50,627 nt of DNA from assembly GCA_018648805.1 (NCBI GenBank), contig JABGQM010000033.1, forward strand, positions 1 to 50,627, read 5' to 3'. A program made the translations under genes and the position numbers. This DNA is from Verrucomicrobiota bacterium. GTDB taxonomy: Bacteria > Verrucomicrobiota > Kiritimatiellia > UBA8416 > JABMPJ01. Below the pieces are notes generated by a model that saw only the letters and a list, made by a program, of their open reading frames with translations, was not told the DNA's origin and did no database searches. Every line of letters starts with the position of its first letter. The first letter of the stretch is position 1. This document shows, in pieces, positions 16,917 through 24,216 of the stretch.

Positions 16917-17033
16917 ATGAATTCGCTACATACCATTGTGACTTTGGGCGCTGTAGTAGGTGTAGTCCTACTACGGGTGCTCGTACTGCGCTTGGCGCCG
17001 GTGCGTGTCACGATGGGAAGGAGCTTTCGCTAG
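16917..17033 (+). CDS. Branched-chain amino-acid leader peptide (ilv attenuator)
   Basis: This small frame encodes 38 residues, of which 9 are Val, 7 Leu and 1 Ile. The densest run, codons 13-26, reads VVGVVLLRVLVLRL. It lies directly upstream of an intrinsic terminator and ilvB, the arrangement of the E. coli ilvB and ilvG leader peptides. No Shine-Dalgarno sequence precedes it. An in-frame ATG at 16908 overlaps the -10 box. Stalling at Val and Leu codons under shortage would expose the antiterminator strand in codons 28-31. The peptide itself probably has no other function. Confidence 0.85.
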   Translation: MNSLHTIVTLGAVVGVVLLRVLVLRLAPVRVTMGRSFR

Positions 17034-17066
17034 GAGAGCAACTTCAGCCAGCGAGACACCCACCGG
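16998..17066 (+). promoter_or_regulatory. Antiterminator pairing of the ilv attenuator
   Basis: CCGGTGCGTGTC (16998-17009, inside the leader-peptide codons) can pair with GACACCCACCGG (17055-17066) in 11 of 12 positions. The second strand includes the whole 5' half of the terminator stem (17059-17065), so the two structures exclude each other. I did not find a convincing third pairing that would protect against antitermination. Confidence 0.75.
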
Positions 17067-17089
17067 GATGAACCACGGTGGGTTTTTTT
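17058..17089 (+). terminator. Intrinsic terminator (attenuator) before ilvB
   Basis: ACCCACCG (17058-17065) pairs with CGGTGGGT (17076-17083) around a 10-base loop, and a run of seven T (17083-17089) follows. It ends 16 bases before the ilvB ATG, so read-through must be regulated for ilvB to be expressed from the upstream promoter. Confidence 0.9.
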
Positions 17090-17105
17090 ATTGGAGGGAA
17101 GAGGG

Positions 17106-18842
17106 ATGACAACGGAAACGAGAACAGGTGCTGATTGCGTCATCGAGGGATTGCGAGAGGCGGGGGCCGATATTGTGTTTGGGTTGCCGGGTGGGGCCGT
17201 GCTGGATATCTTCAGCAAGCTCTATCACGCCGACGACATGAAGCTGGTCCTGGTGCGCCATGAGCAGGGCGCGACGCATATGGCCGACGGCTATGCGCGG
17301 GCCACCGGCAAGGTTGGGGTCTGCCTGGTGACCTCGGGTCCGGGCGCCACCAACGCGGTGACGGGTCTGGCTACAGCGTATATGGACGGCATCCCCATGG
17401 TTTGCATCAGTGGGCAGGTTCCCTCGCATATGATTGGCAACGACGCCTTTCAGGAAGCCGATACAACGGGTATCACGCGGGCTGTGACCAAGCACAACTA
17501 CCTGGTCCACAACGCGGACGATCTGCCGCGTATCTTTGCTGAAGCGTTTCACATTGCGTCCACGGGTAAGCCGGGGCCGGTCCTGATCGATATTCCGAAG
17601 GATGTGCAGCGGGCTGCGACCACGGCCGCGGCCACTCCGGCAGTCAACCTGGCCGGCTACCGGCCGCAGTCGGGCTATAATCCTGAACAGGTCAAGCAGT
17701 TGGCCGATGCGATCAACACGGCCAAACGCCCCCTGCTCTATACGGGTGGCGGCGTGATTGCCGGCAATGCGTCGGCTGAGCTGACCGCGCTGGCCCATAA
17801 GGCCAATATACCGGTGACCACGACGCTGATGGGGTTGGGCGGCTTCCCGGAGACGGATCCGCTGGCGCTGCGCATGCTGGGCATGCATGGATCCATGACG
17901 GCGAACCTGGCCGTGGGTGAGTGCGACCTGCTGATCTCGGTGGGGGCGCGTTTTGATGATCGTGTCACGGGCAGGATCGCTGAGTTTGCGCCCACGGCCA
18001 AGAAGGCCCACATTGATATTGATCCCTCCTCGATTAACAAGAGCGTCGCGGTGGACATTCCCGTGGTGGGCCACGCCAAGGATGTGCTGGCGGCTCTGAC
18101 TGATCTGGTTGACACACGTGAGCGCGGCGAGTGGGTGGAACATCTCTCCGAGCAGAAGGCCCGCTTCCCGCTGGCGTATGACGAGAAGACGGAAGAGTTG
18201 CTGCCGCAGTACGTGATCGATATGGTCTACAAGGTGAGCAACGGCGAGGCGCTGATTGTGACGGATGTGGGACAGCACCAGATGTGGGCGGCACACTTCT
18301 TCAAGTATACCGCGCCGCGCACCTTCCTCTCCTCGGGTGGACTGGGGACCATGGGCTACGGCTTGCCGGCCGGGATCGGCGCACAGGCGGCCTTCCCTGA
18401 CAAGAACGTCGTGGTGCTGTCGGGTGACGGCAGCATCCAGATGTGCTTCCAGGAGCTGGTGGTGGCGGTCGAGCACGGCTGGAACGTGAACACGGTGATC
18501 CTGAACAACGGGCACCTGGGTATGGTGCGTCAGTGGCAGGAGATGTTCTACGGCAAGGAGTATGCCGGTAGCGTCTTGAAGCAGGAGGACCGGCCGGCCA
18601 ACGAGAAGATGCCGCCACAGGCCAACGATGAGTTCTTGCCTGACTTTGTGAAGCTGGCCGAGGCCTATGGTGCGATAGGTGTGCGGGTGACCTGCAAAGA
18701 AGACGTGGTGCCGGCATTGGAGAAGGCCTTCAGTACGAAGGCACCGGTGGTGATTGAGTGTATCGTTAAGGAAGAAGAGAATGTCTATCCGATGGTGCCC
18801 CCCGGGGCGTCGTTGGACGAGACGATTCTTTCCATGGTGTAA
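17106..18842 (+). CDS. ilvB: Acetolactate synthase, large (catalytic) subunit
   Basis: This TPP/FAD enzyme makes acetolactate or acetohydroxybutyrate, the first committed step of valine, leucine and isoleucine synthesis. The start is ATG 17106, preceded by GGAGGGAAGAGGG. TPP-activating Glu lies in VRHEQGATHMADGYARATG. FAD-region GARFDDRVTG and the C-terminal TPP site GDGSIQM then NNGHLGMVRQWQ are present. Length 578 is typical. The regulatory subunit gene follows after 15 bases, and expression should be controlled by the attenuator in front. Confidence 0.97.
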   Translation: MTTETRTGADCVIEGLREAGADIVFGLPGGAVLDIFSKLYHADDMKLVLVRHEQGATHMADGYARATGKVGVCLVTSGPGATNAVTGLATAYMDGIPMVCISGQVPSHMIGNDAFQEADTTGITRAVTKHNYLVHNADDLPRIFAEAFHIASTGKPGPVLIDIPKDVQRAATTAAATPAVNLAGYRPQSGYNPEQVKQLADAINTAKRPLLYTGGGVIAGNASAELTALAHKANIPVTTTLMGLGGFPETDPLALRMLGMHGSMTANLAVGECDLLISVGARFDDRVTGRIAEFAPTAKKAHIDIDPSSINKSVAVDIPVVGHAKDVLAALTDLVDTRERGEWVEHLSEQKARFPLAYDEKTEELLPQYVIDMVYKVSNGEALIVTDVGQHQMWAAHFFKYTAPRTFLSSGGLGTMGYGLPAGIGAQAAFPDKNVVVLSGDGSIQMCFQELVVAVEHGWNVNTVILNNGHLGMVRQWQEMFYGKEYAGSVLKQEDRPANEKMPPQANDEFLPDFVKLAEAYGAIGVRVTCKEDVVPALEKAFSTKAPVVIECIVKEEENVYPMVPPGASLDETILSMV

Positions 18843-18857
18843 GGACGGTTAAGCATT

Positions 18858-19340
18858 ATGACAAAGAGACATATCATTACATTGTTGGTCGAGAATCATC
18901 CGGGCGTCCTGGCACGCGTGGTGGGGTTGATCTCGGGCCGTGGCTACAACATCGAGACGCTGAATGTGGGGCCTACGCATCATCCGGAGCGTTCGCGCAT
19001 GACGATGACGGTGCCGGGCGACGACCATGTGCTGGAACAGGTGATCAAGCAGCTCTACAAGCTGGTCGACGTGATCGAGGTCAGCGACCTGACCGATGAA
19101 CGCCATCTGAATCGCGAGCTGGTGCTGGTCGAAGTCGCGGCGACAGAGGAGAAGCGCGCCGAGCTGGTGCAGCTGGCCGGCATGTGTGATGCCGTCGTGA
19201 TCTCGGTGCAGGATGAGTCGCTGACGATGGAGCTGGCTGATACGCGCAATCGTGTGGCGGATTTCATCGATCTGCTCAAGCCCTACACCATTCTCGATCT
19301 TTCCCGCTCCGGCGTGATCGCCGTGTCACGACCGGAGTAA
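18858..19340 (+). CDS. ilvN: Acetolactate synthase, small (regulatory) subunit
   Basis: This subunit confers valine feedback inhibition on the catalytic subunit. The N-terminal ACT domain begins HIITLLVENHPGVLARVVGLISGRGYNIETLNVG. The C-terminal ALS regulatory domain follows (about 85-160). Length 160 corresponds to the IlvH-sized class. It is co-transcribed with ilvB. Confidence 0.96.
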   Translation: MTKRHIITLLVENHPGVLARVVGLISGRGYNIETLNVGPTHHPERSRMTMTVPGDDHVLEQVIKQLYKLVDVIEVSDLTDERHLNRELVLVEVAATEEKRAELVQLAGMCDAVVISVQDESLTMELADTRNRVADFIDLLKPYTILDLSRSGVIAVSRPE

Positions 19341-19381
19341 GGCGCTTGTAGCGGCAGGCGGTTTGGTTTGGAATTTGGAAA

Positions 19382-19482
19382 CTCACCATGAAGGGCATGA
19401 AGATCATGAAGAAGGGAATGGACGGCTGAGGTCGATCGTAGAAGGCGATCCCCTTCATTCCCTTCATGTTCTTCATGGTGAA
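19382..19482. repeat. Inverted repeat with ATGAAG-type 9-base units (family B)
   Basis: The left arm (19382-19420) reads CACCATGAAGGGCATGAAG and onward. The right arm (19446-19482) is the approximate reverse complement, ending CTTCATGGTGAAC. The units recur at about 9 bases. The middle, about 25 bases, is unrelated. It fills most of the ilvN-leuA gap and could fold into one long hairpin in the mRNA. The small frames inside encode only MKNMKGMKG-type peptides. Confidence 0.82.
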
Positions 19483-19517
19483 CTAAGCACCCGTGAGTGC
19501 TGTGAGATGAAGTAATC

Positions 19518-21092
19518 ATGACTACGACAAGACGAAAGAAAAAAGACCGGGTGTTGGTTTTCGACACCACGTTGCGTGACGGCGAGCAGTCGCCGGGCGC
19601 CAGCCTGGACCATCGCGAAAAGGTTGAGATTGCGCACCGCCTGGCGCGGATGGGTGTGGATATTATCGAGGCCGGTTTTCCGATCGCCTCACCGGGTGAC
19701 TTCCGTGCCGTGCACGAGATAGCCCAAGCGGTGAAGGGACCGGTCATTGCCGGGCTGGCGCGCTGTGTCGAGGCCGATATTGCGCGCTGTGCCGAGGCCG
19801 TGATGCCGGCGAAGAAGCCGCGTATTCACGTCTTCCTGGCCACATCGGCGATCCACCGCAAGTACAAGCTGCGCAAGGCGCGGGCCGAGATCATCAAACA
19901 CGCTGTGGCGTCGGTGACGTTCGCGAAGTCGTTCGTGGATGATGTCGAGTTCAGCCCGGAAGATGCCTCGCGCACCGAGCCTGACTTCCTGGCCGAGGTG
20001 GTTGAGGCGGCCATTGATGCCGGCGCCACGACGATCAATGTCCCCGACACGGTGGGGTATACGATGCCGGATGAGTTCAGCCGCTTGATCGGGGAACTCT
20101 ACGAGAGCGTACCCAACATCCATGACGCCGTGATCAGCGTGCACTGTCACAACGACCTCGGGCTGGCTGTGGCCAACTCCCTGGCATCGTTGCAGGCCGG
20201 GGCGCGCCAGGTCGAATGCACGATGAACGGGCTGGGCGAGCGTGCCGGCAATGCCGCGTTGGAAGAAATCGTGATGACGCTCCAGACCCGCAACGACGTC
20301 TACGGGCCGCTGTGGACCAACATCAAGGCCGAAAGCCTGGTACCGATCAGCCGTCTGGTCAGCCGTCTGACGGGGATGCCGGTGCAGCGTAACAAGGCCA
20401 TCGTCGGCGCCAACGCATTTGCCCACTCCTCCGGTGTCCACCAGGACGGCGTGATCAAGGAGCGGTCGACCTATGAGATTATTGATCCGGCTGCGGTGGG
20501 CTGTCACGACGGCACAGACCTGGTGCTGAGCAAGCTCTCAGGCAAGAACGGGCTGCGACAGGCGCTCAGCCGCGTGGGGGTTACGTTGGACAGCGAGGAA
20601 TTGGCCGAGGTGTACAAGCGCTTCGTGGACCTGGCCGACAAGAAGAAGGTGATCTATGATGATGACCTGTTGCTGCTTGCCAGCGAGCAAATGAGTGACA
20701 CGGCGACTATCTACTCGCTGGAGGGCATGCAGGTAACGGCTGGAAGCAGCACGATTCCCACGGCGACCGTAAAGCTGCGCAAGGGCGAAGAGGTGCTCCA
20801 GGAGGCGGCCTGCGGAGACGGTCCGGTCGACGCGGCATGCCGGGCGATTGATCGCATGACCAAGGTCTCTGGCCGGCTGTTGGACTACTCGCTGCAGGCG
20901 GTTACAGTGGGCAAGGACGCCATGGGCGAAGTCAGTCTACGCGTGGCCTTCGACGATCAGACCGTCAGTGCCAAGGCGGCCAGCACGGATATTGTGGAGG
21001 CCAGCGCCAAGGCCTACCTCTCGTGCGTCAACCGACTGTTGTCGAATCCTGGCGCAGGGGGTGGCAAGGTCCCCAAACGGAAAACACCATGA
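19518..21092 (+). CDS. leuA: 2-isopropylmalate synthase
   Basis: LeuA condenses acetyl-CoA with 2-oxoisovalerate, the first step of leucine synthesis. TTLRDGEQSPG near residue 20 and the metal-binding VHCHNDLGLA are the family signatures. The C-terminal leucine-binding regulatory domain (about 390-510) is present. Length 524 is normal for the bacterial class. It lies 177 bases after ilvN beyond a repeat, and overlaps the aroE start by 4 bases. A citramalate synthase is a possible alternative, but sequence and context favour LeuA. Confidence 0.94.
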   Translation: MTTTRRKKKDRVLVFDTTLRDGEQSPGASLDHREKVEIAHRLARMGVDIIEAGFPIASPGDFRAVHEIAQAVKGPVIAGLARCVEADIARCAEAVMPAKKPRIHVFLATSAIHRKYKLRKARAEIIKHAVASVTFAKSFVDDVEFSPEDASRTEPDFLAEVVEAAIDAGATTINVPDTVGYTMPDEFSRLIGELYESVPNIHDAVISVHCHNDLGLAVANSLASLQAGARQVECTMNGLGERAGNAALEEIVMTLQTRNDVYGPLWTNIKAESLVPISRLVSRLTGMPVQRNKAIVGANAFAHSSGVHQDGVIKERSTYEIIDPAAVGCHDGTDLVLSKLSGKNGLRQALSRVGVTLDSEELAEVYKRFVDLADKKKVIYDDDLLLLASEQMSDTATIYSLEGMQVTAGSSTIPTATVKLRKGEEVLQEAACGDGPVDAACRAIDRMTKVSGRLLDYSLQAVTVGKDAMGEVSLRVAFDDQTVSAKAASTDIVEASAKAYLSCVNRLLSNPGAGGGKVPKRKTP

Positions 21093-21949
21093 ACCTGTCC
21101 GGACATACAGAGCCGTTCGCCGTACTGGGACATCCGATTGGGCACACGCTCTCACCGGTGATGCACAACGTTGCCCTGCAGGCGTTGGAGATGGACGCCA
21201 TCTATCTCGCCTTCGACGTGGCACCGGAGCGTCTCATGGATACGCTCCCGGCCATGGCCGACATGGGGTTCCGCGGGGTGAACCTGACGGTGCCGCTCAA
21301 AGAGGTGGCCTTCCGTGGGATCGCTGATCTGGCCGACACGGCCGCGCTCCTGGGCGCCGTTAACACGGTCGAGTTCACGGCAAGCGGACTGCGTGGGCAC
21401 AACACCGATGGGGTGGGGTTTCTGCGTGCGGTTGACGAAGCATTTGGCTGTGACGTGGCGGGCCGCTCCGTCATGATGCTTGGCTGCGGCGGCGCGGGAC
21501 GCGCCGTGGCGCTGACCTGTGCCCGGCGCGGGGCGCGCCGCATGGTCTTGACTGATCTGGATCCGGCGCGCGTGGCGCAAGTGGCCGAGGAGCTGCACGG
21601 TGTGGATGCATCGCTCGCCATTGAGTGTGTCGAGCCTTCGCCGGCGGCGTGGAGCGTGGCGGCGCGTGAGGCCGAGCTGTTGGTGCAGGCGACTCCGGTG
21701 GGCATGAAACCTACGGACGAACCGTTGCTTGGGCCGGATGCGTTCCGAGCGGGACAGATGCTTCTGGATCTTGTATATATGTATCCCGCGACCGGGTTGA
21801 TGACGGTGGCCCGCGAAGCGGGTGCGCAGGCCGCGAACGGGTTGGGCATGTTGCTGCACCAGGGCGTGCGGTCGTTTGAGATCTGGACCGGCAGCACGCC
21901 GCCGGTGGATCGCATGCGCGAAGCGCTCGAAGGGCGCGTGTACGGCTAA
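21089..21949 (+). CDS. aroE: Shikimate dehydrogenase
   Basis: AroE reduces 3-dehydroshikimate with NADPH in aromatic amino-acid synthesis. Start ATG 21089 forms ATGA with the leuA stop; a longer frame from 21023 would run inside leuA. VLGHPIGHTLSPVMHN binds shikimate, NLTVPLKE carries the catalytic Lys, NTDGVGF the catalytic Asp, and GCGGAGRAV is the nucleotide loop. Length is 286 residues. Confidence 0.95.
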   Translation: MNLSGHTEPFAVLGHPIGHTLSPVMHNVALQALEMDAIYLAFDVAPERLMDTLPAMADMGFRGVNLTVPLKEVAFRGIADLADTAALLGAVNTVEFTASGLRGHNTDGVGFLRAVDEAFGCDVAGRSVMMLGCGGAGRAVALTCARRGARRMVLTDLDPARVAQVAEELHGVDASLAIECVEPSPAAWSVAAREAELLVQATPVGMKPTDEPLLGPDAFRAGQMLLDLVYMYPATGLMTVAREAGAQAANGLGMLLHQGVRSFEIWTGSTPPVDRMREALEGRVYG

Positions 21950-21966
21950 CAGAAGACGGAGGCGCG

Positions 21967-22845
21967 ATGTTTACGGAAGACTTTCCCTGGTATCCATTCT
22001 TCACGTTTCTCTCATTTGCATGGGGGGCAGCCACGGGCAGTTTCCTCAACGTCTGCATCTACCGAATACCGCGTGACGAGTCGGTGGTGAAGCCGCGCTC
22101 ACACTGTCCGCACTGCAACACGCTGATCCCGTGGTATCTCAATATCCCGATCTTCACCTATATCATGTTGTGGGGACGCTGCCGTTTCTGCAAGGCGCGC
22201 ATCACGCCGCGATACGTGCTGGTTGAGCTGCTCGTCGCATTCCTTTTCCTGTTGGTCTGGCTTAAATTCGATCTCACGATGGGTCCGCGGCCACTCGGGC
22301 TGATCCCGATCATCAGCGCCGGATTGGTGCCTGTGCTCTGGCTCTACGTGTCCGGCCTGGTGCTGGCCACGTTCGTCGATTTCGAGCACATGATCATTCC
22401 CGACAGTGTCAGCATTGGCGGCATGATTGTCGGGGTGATCCTGAGTGCCGTGGTGCCGGCGATGCATGGGGTGGAGACCCTTCTGGAGTCGGTGATCCAG
22501 TCGGGCATCGGGTTGGCGCTTGGATTTGGGCTGCTCTGGTCGATCGGTAAGCTGGGGTCCATGATTTTTCGTAAACCCGCCATGGGCTTTGGTGACGTGA
22601 AGTTGATCGGCGCGATCGGCGCTTTCACCGGGTGGCAGGGCGTACTGTTCACGGTGGTGGGGTCCTCGCTGGTGGGGTCGATCGTCGGCATTGCGCTGGT
22701 GGTGGGCCGCTGCAAACGACTGCAGAGCCGGATCCCGTATGGTCCCTATCTCGCCATGGCAGCCGTGCTGTGGATCTTCTGGGGCCAGCAGTGGTGGCAA
22801 GCCTATCTTAACATCCTGACCCGGCCGCTGCTGCAGGGCGGGTGA
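21967..22845 (+). CDS. pilD: Prepilin peptidase (type IV leader peptidase, A24 family)
   Basis: This inner-membrane aspartic protease cleaves and N-methylates type IV pilin and pseudopilin leaders. An N-terminal domain contains two CXXC pairs (CPHC and CRFC), the zinc site of the bifunctional form. Catalytic Asp residues are in FVDFEHMIIPD and GFGDVKL. Length 292 and about eight helices are normal. No pilin genes are nearby, so its substrates lie elsewhere. Confidence 0.95.
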   Translation: MFTEDFPWYPFFTFLSFAWGAATGSFLNVCIYRIPRDESVVKPRSHCPHCNTLIPWYLNIPIFTYIMLWGRCRFCKARITPRYVLVELLVAFLFLLVWLKFDLTMGPRPLGLIPIISAGLVPVLWLYVSGLVLATFVDFEHMIIPDSVSIGGMIVGVILSAVVPAMHGVETLLESVIQSGIGLALGFGLLWSIGKLGSMIFRKPAMGFGDVKLIGAIGAFTGWQGVLFTVVGSSLVGSIVGIALVVGRCKRLQSRIPYGPYLAMAAVLWIFWGQQWWQAYLNILTRPLLQGG

Positions 22846-22851
22846 GGGGAA

Positions 22852-22930
22852 ACAGGCGAACAGGCGAACAGGCGAACAGGCGAACAGGCGAACATTCGAA
22901 CATTCGAACAGCCGAACTACGAAGTGGGGA
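22852..22930. repeat. Octamer-array left arm framing the four-helix-bundle gene (family A)
   Basis: Five GAACAGGC units, two GAACATTC units and one GAACAGCC unit run straight into the core CGAACTACGAAGTGGGG (22913-22929). The four-helix-bundle ATG is at 22935. The matching right arm is at 23340-23409 in inverted orientation. Confidence 0.9.
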
Positions 22931-22934
22931 AGGT

Positions 22935-23321
22935 ATGGGCTCGGTTCCTAATGCAACTGATGAGAGAGAGCCCTGTGACTTAAAGGCGCGGCTGGTTACC
23001 TTTGCAGCACGGGTCCTCCGCTTGGCGAAGGCGCTTCCGAAGAGTGCGGAAGGCCGTCACATCGCAGATCAGATTGTGAGAAGTGGTACATCTCCGGCGC
23101 CAAACTATGCGGAAGCACAGGATGCCGAGTCCGCTGCGGATTTCGTCCACAAACTGAAAGTGGTTCTTAAGGAGCTTCGGGAAACCGAGGTGTGGCTATT
23201 GATTATTGTAGAGTCAGGTTTGCTGAAGGATGCGGTTGTCCAGCCTCTGATTGATGAAACGAACGAACTAATCTCAATATTCGTGGCATCGGTCAAGACG
23301 GCACGCAAGAAGAAACGATAG
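22935..23321 (+). CDS. Four-helix-bundle protein (S23/IVS family) enclosed by repeat arms
   Basis: This family includes proteins encoded in 23S rRNA intervening sequences and the Avd accessory protein of diversity-generating retroelements; free-standing members have no established function. The real start is ATG 22935. The frame extends upstream to 22842, but that part only translates the repeat (NRRTGEQ-type peptide). The 128 residues are four helices with the family pattern QIVRSGTSPAPNYAEA then FVHKLKVVLKELRETEVWL, ending in basic KTARKKKR. The core of the left arm ends about 6 bases before the ATG, and the right arm begins about 20 bases after the stop. I infer it belongs to the element. 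Confidence 0.85.
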   Translation: MGSVPNATDEREPCDLKARLVTFAARVLRLAKALPKSAEGRHIADQIVRSGTSPAPNYAEAQDAESAADFVHKLKVVLKELRETEVWLLIIVESGLLKDAVVQPLIDETNELISIFVASVKTARKKKR

Positions 23322-23339
23322 CCTTCATCCTTGCACTTC

Positions 23340-23409
23340 CATCTCCCCCATTTCCCCATTTCCCACTTCGTAGTTCGGCTGTTCGGCTGTTCGATTGTTC
23401 GATTGTTCC
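23340..23409. repeat. Octamer-array right arm framing the four-helix-bundle gene (family A)
   Basis: CATTTCCCCATTTCCCACTT leads into the core TCCCACTTCGTAGTTCGG (23361-23378), followed by TTCGGCTG and TTCGATTG units up to the stop codon of the YkgJ-type gene. The extended flank (GAAGTGGGAAATGGGG on the other strand) also occurs at 12294-12311, next to a gene-less copy. Confidence 0.9.
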
Positions 23410-23410
23410 T

Positions 23411-23806
23411 CTACTTCTTCCACCTCCACTGGATCTTCTTCTTGTCCAGCCAGGTTTCGTAGTCGGCGGCGTTTGAGAAGCGCTCTATGAACGGCTCCTC
23501 TTCGGCGAGGTATTCGCAGGTCTGGTGATCGTCGCCATACTGGCGGCAGATACGTGGGCGGTTCTCGTAGTTGAGGCACTGCCCGTCGGGCCCGAGAGCG
23601 ACACAGTCGCTCTCCATCTCGAGGAACCAGTCGTTCTCATGATCCACAAAGACGTGGATGTTGCCGTGCAGCAGGTACCAGCGAATGTGGTCGTAGTCGC
23701 GTTTACAGGTCGGCCGATCGATCTCGACGGCCACGTAGCGGCAACAGCGCGACCCGCACTCCTCGCAGACCCGGCTCATATCCTTCTTGGTTCGTTTTGT
23801 CTTCAT
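23411..23806 (-). CDS. YkgJ-family cysteine-cluster protein
   Basis: Members of this family have a set of conserved cysteines thought to bind zinc or an iron-sulfur cluster; their function is unknown. The 131 residues contain CEECGSRCCRY near the start, then single Cys residues in PTCKRD, ESDCVAL, GQCLNY, RICRQY and QTCEYL, which is the family spacing. It is convergent with the four-helix-bundle gene, and its stop is adjacent to the repeat arm. Confidence 0.85.
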   Translation of the reverse strand: MKTKRTKKDMSRVCEECGSRCCRYVAVEIDRPTCKRDYDHIRWYLLHGNIHVFVDHENDWFLEMESDCVALGPDGQCLNYENRPRICRQYGDDHQTCEYLAEEEPFIERFSNAADYETWLDKKKIQWRWKK

Positions 23807-23934
23807 AAGAGCTCTGAAGTCTGCCGTCCTTGCTCACGATTTGTCAAGTCACCGCATCCTACCTGAACATCGATACGATGTCGCCAAAGTCGGGCCTCCA
23901 GCATAGGCAAAAAGAATAGACCCAAGGTAGTACG

Positions 23935-23963
23935 TTGACGTTTGTATAGACCTGAGGTACAAT
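23935..23963 (+). promoter_or_regulatory. Sigma-70-type promoter of the giant surface-protein gene
   Basis: TTGACG (23935-23940), a 17-base spacer and TACAAT (23958-23963) form a strong promoter match. The first start codon is about 245 bases beyond the expected transcription start, giving a long untranslated leader. ATAGACC followed by a four-purine/pyrimidine-varied AGGTA occurs at 23916 and again 30 bases later at 23946, overlapping the spacer, which is suggestive of an operator. Nothing else is recognisable between 23807 and 24213. Confidence 0.6.
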
Positions 23964-24216
23964 CCCCTTACATTGGGTCGCACGTATATTCTCGTTGATT
24001 TACAGTCGCGACTCTCATAGTCAGAAGGCCATTCATCGGTCTGTCTGGTGAAGCCTCGTTTGATAACCGCCTGCTGTGTGGTCGTGAGACGGGCAGGCAG
24101 CATCGCTGTCGTATTTTGCGGTGGCCGTGCGCCAGAAGACCCTCGTCCCGAAAGAGGCCAAGCCAATACAAGCCTATTGACGAGACAGGGCACTAGTTTT
24201 CTAGAGAAGAGTCGTG

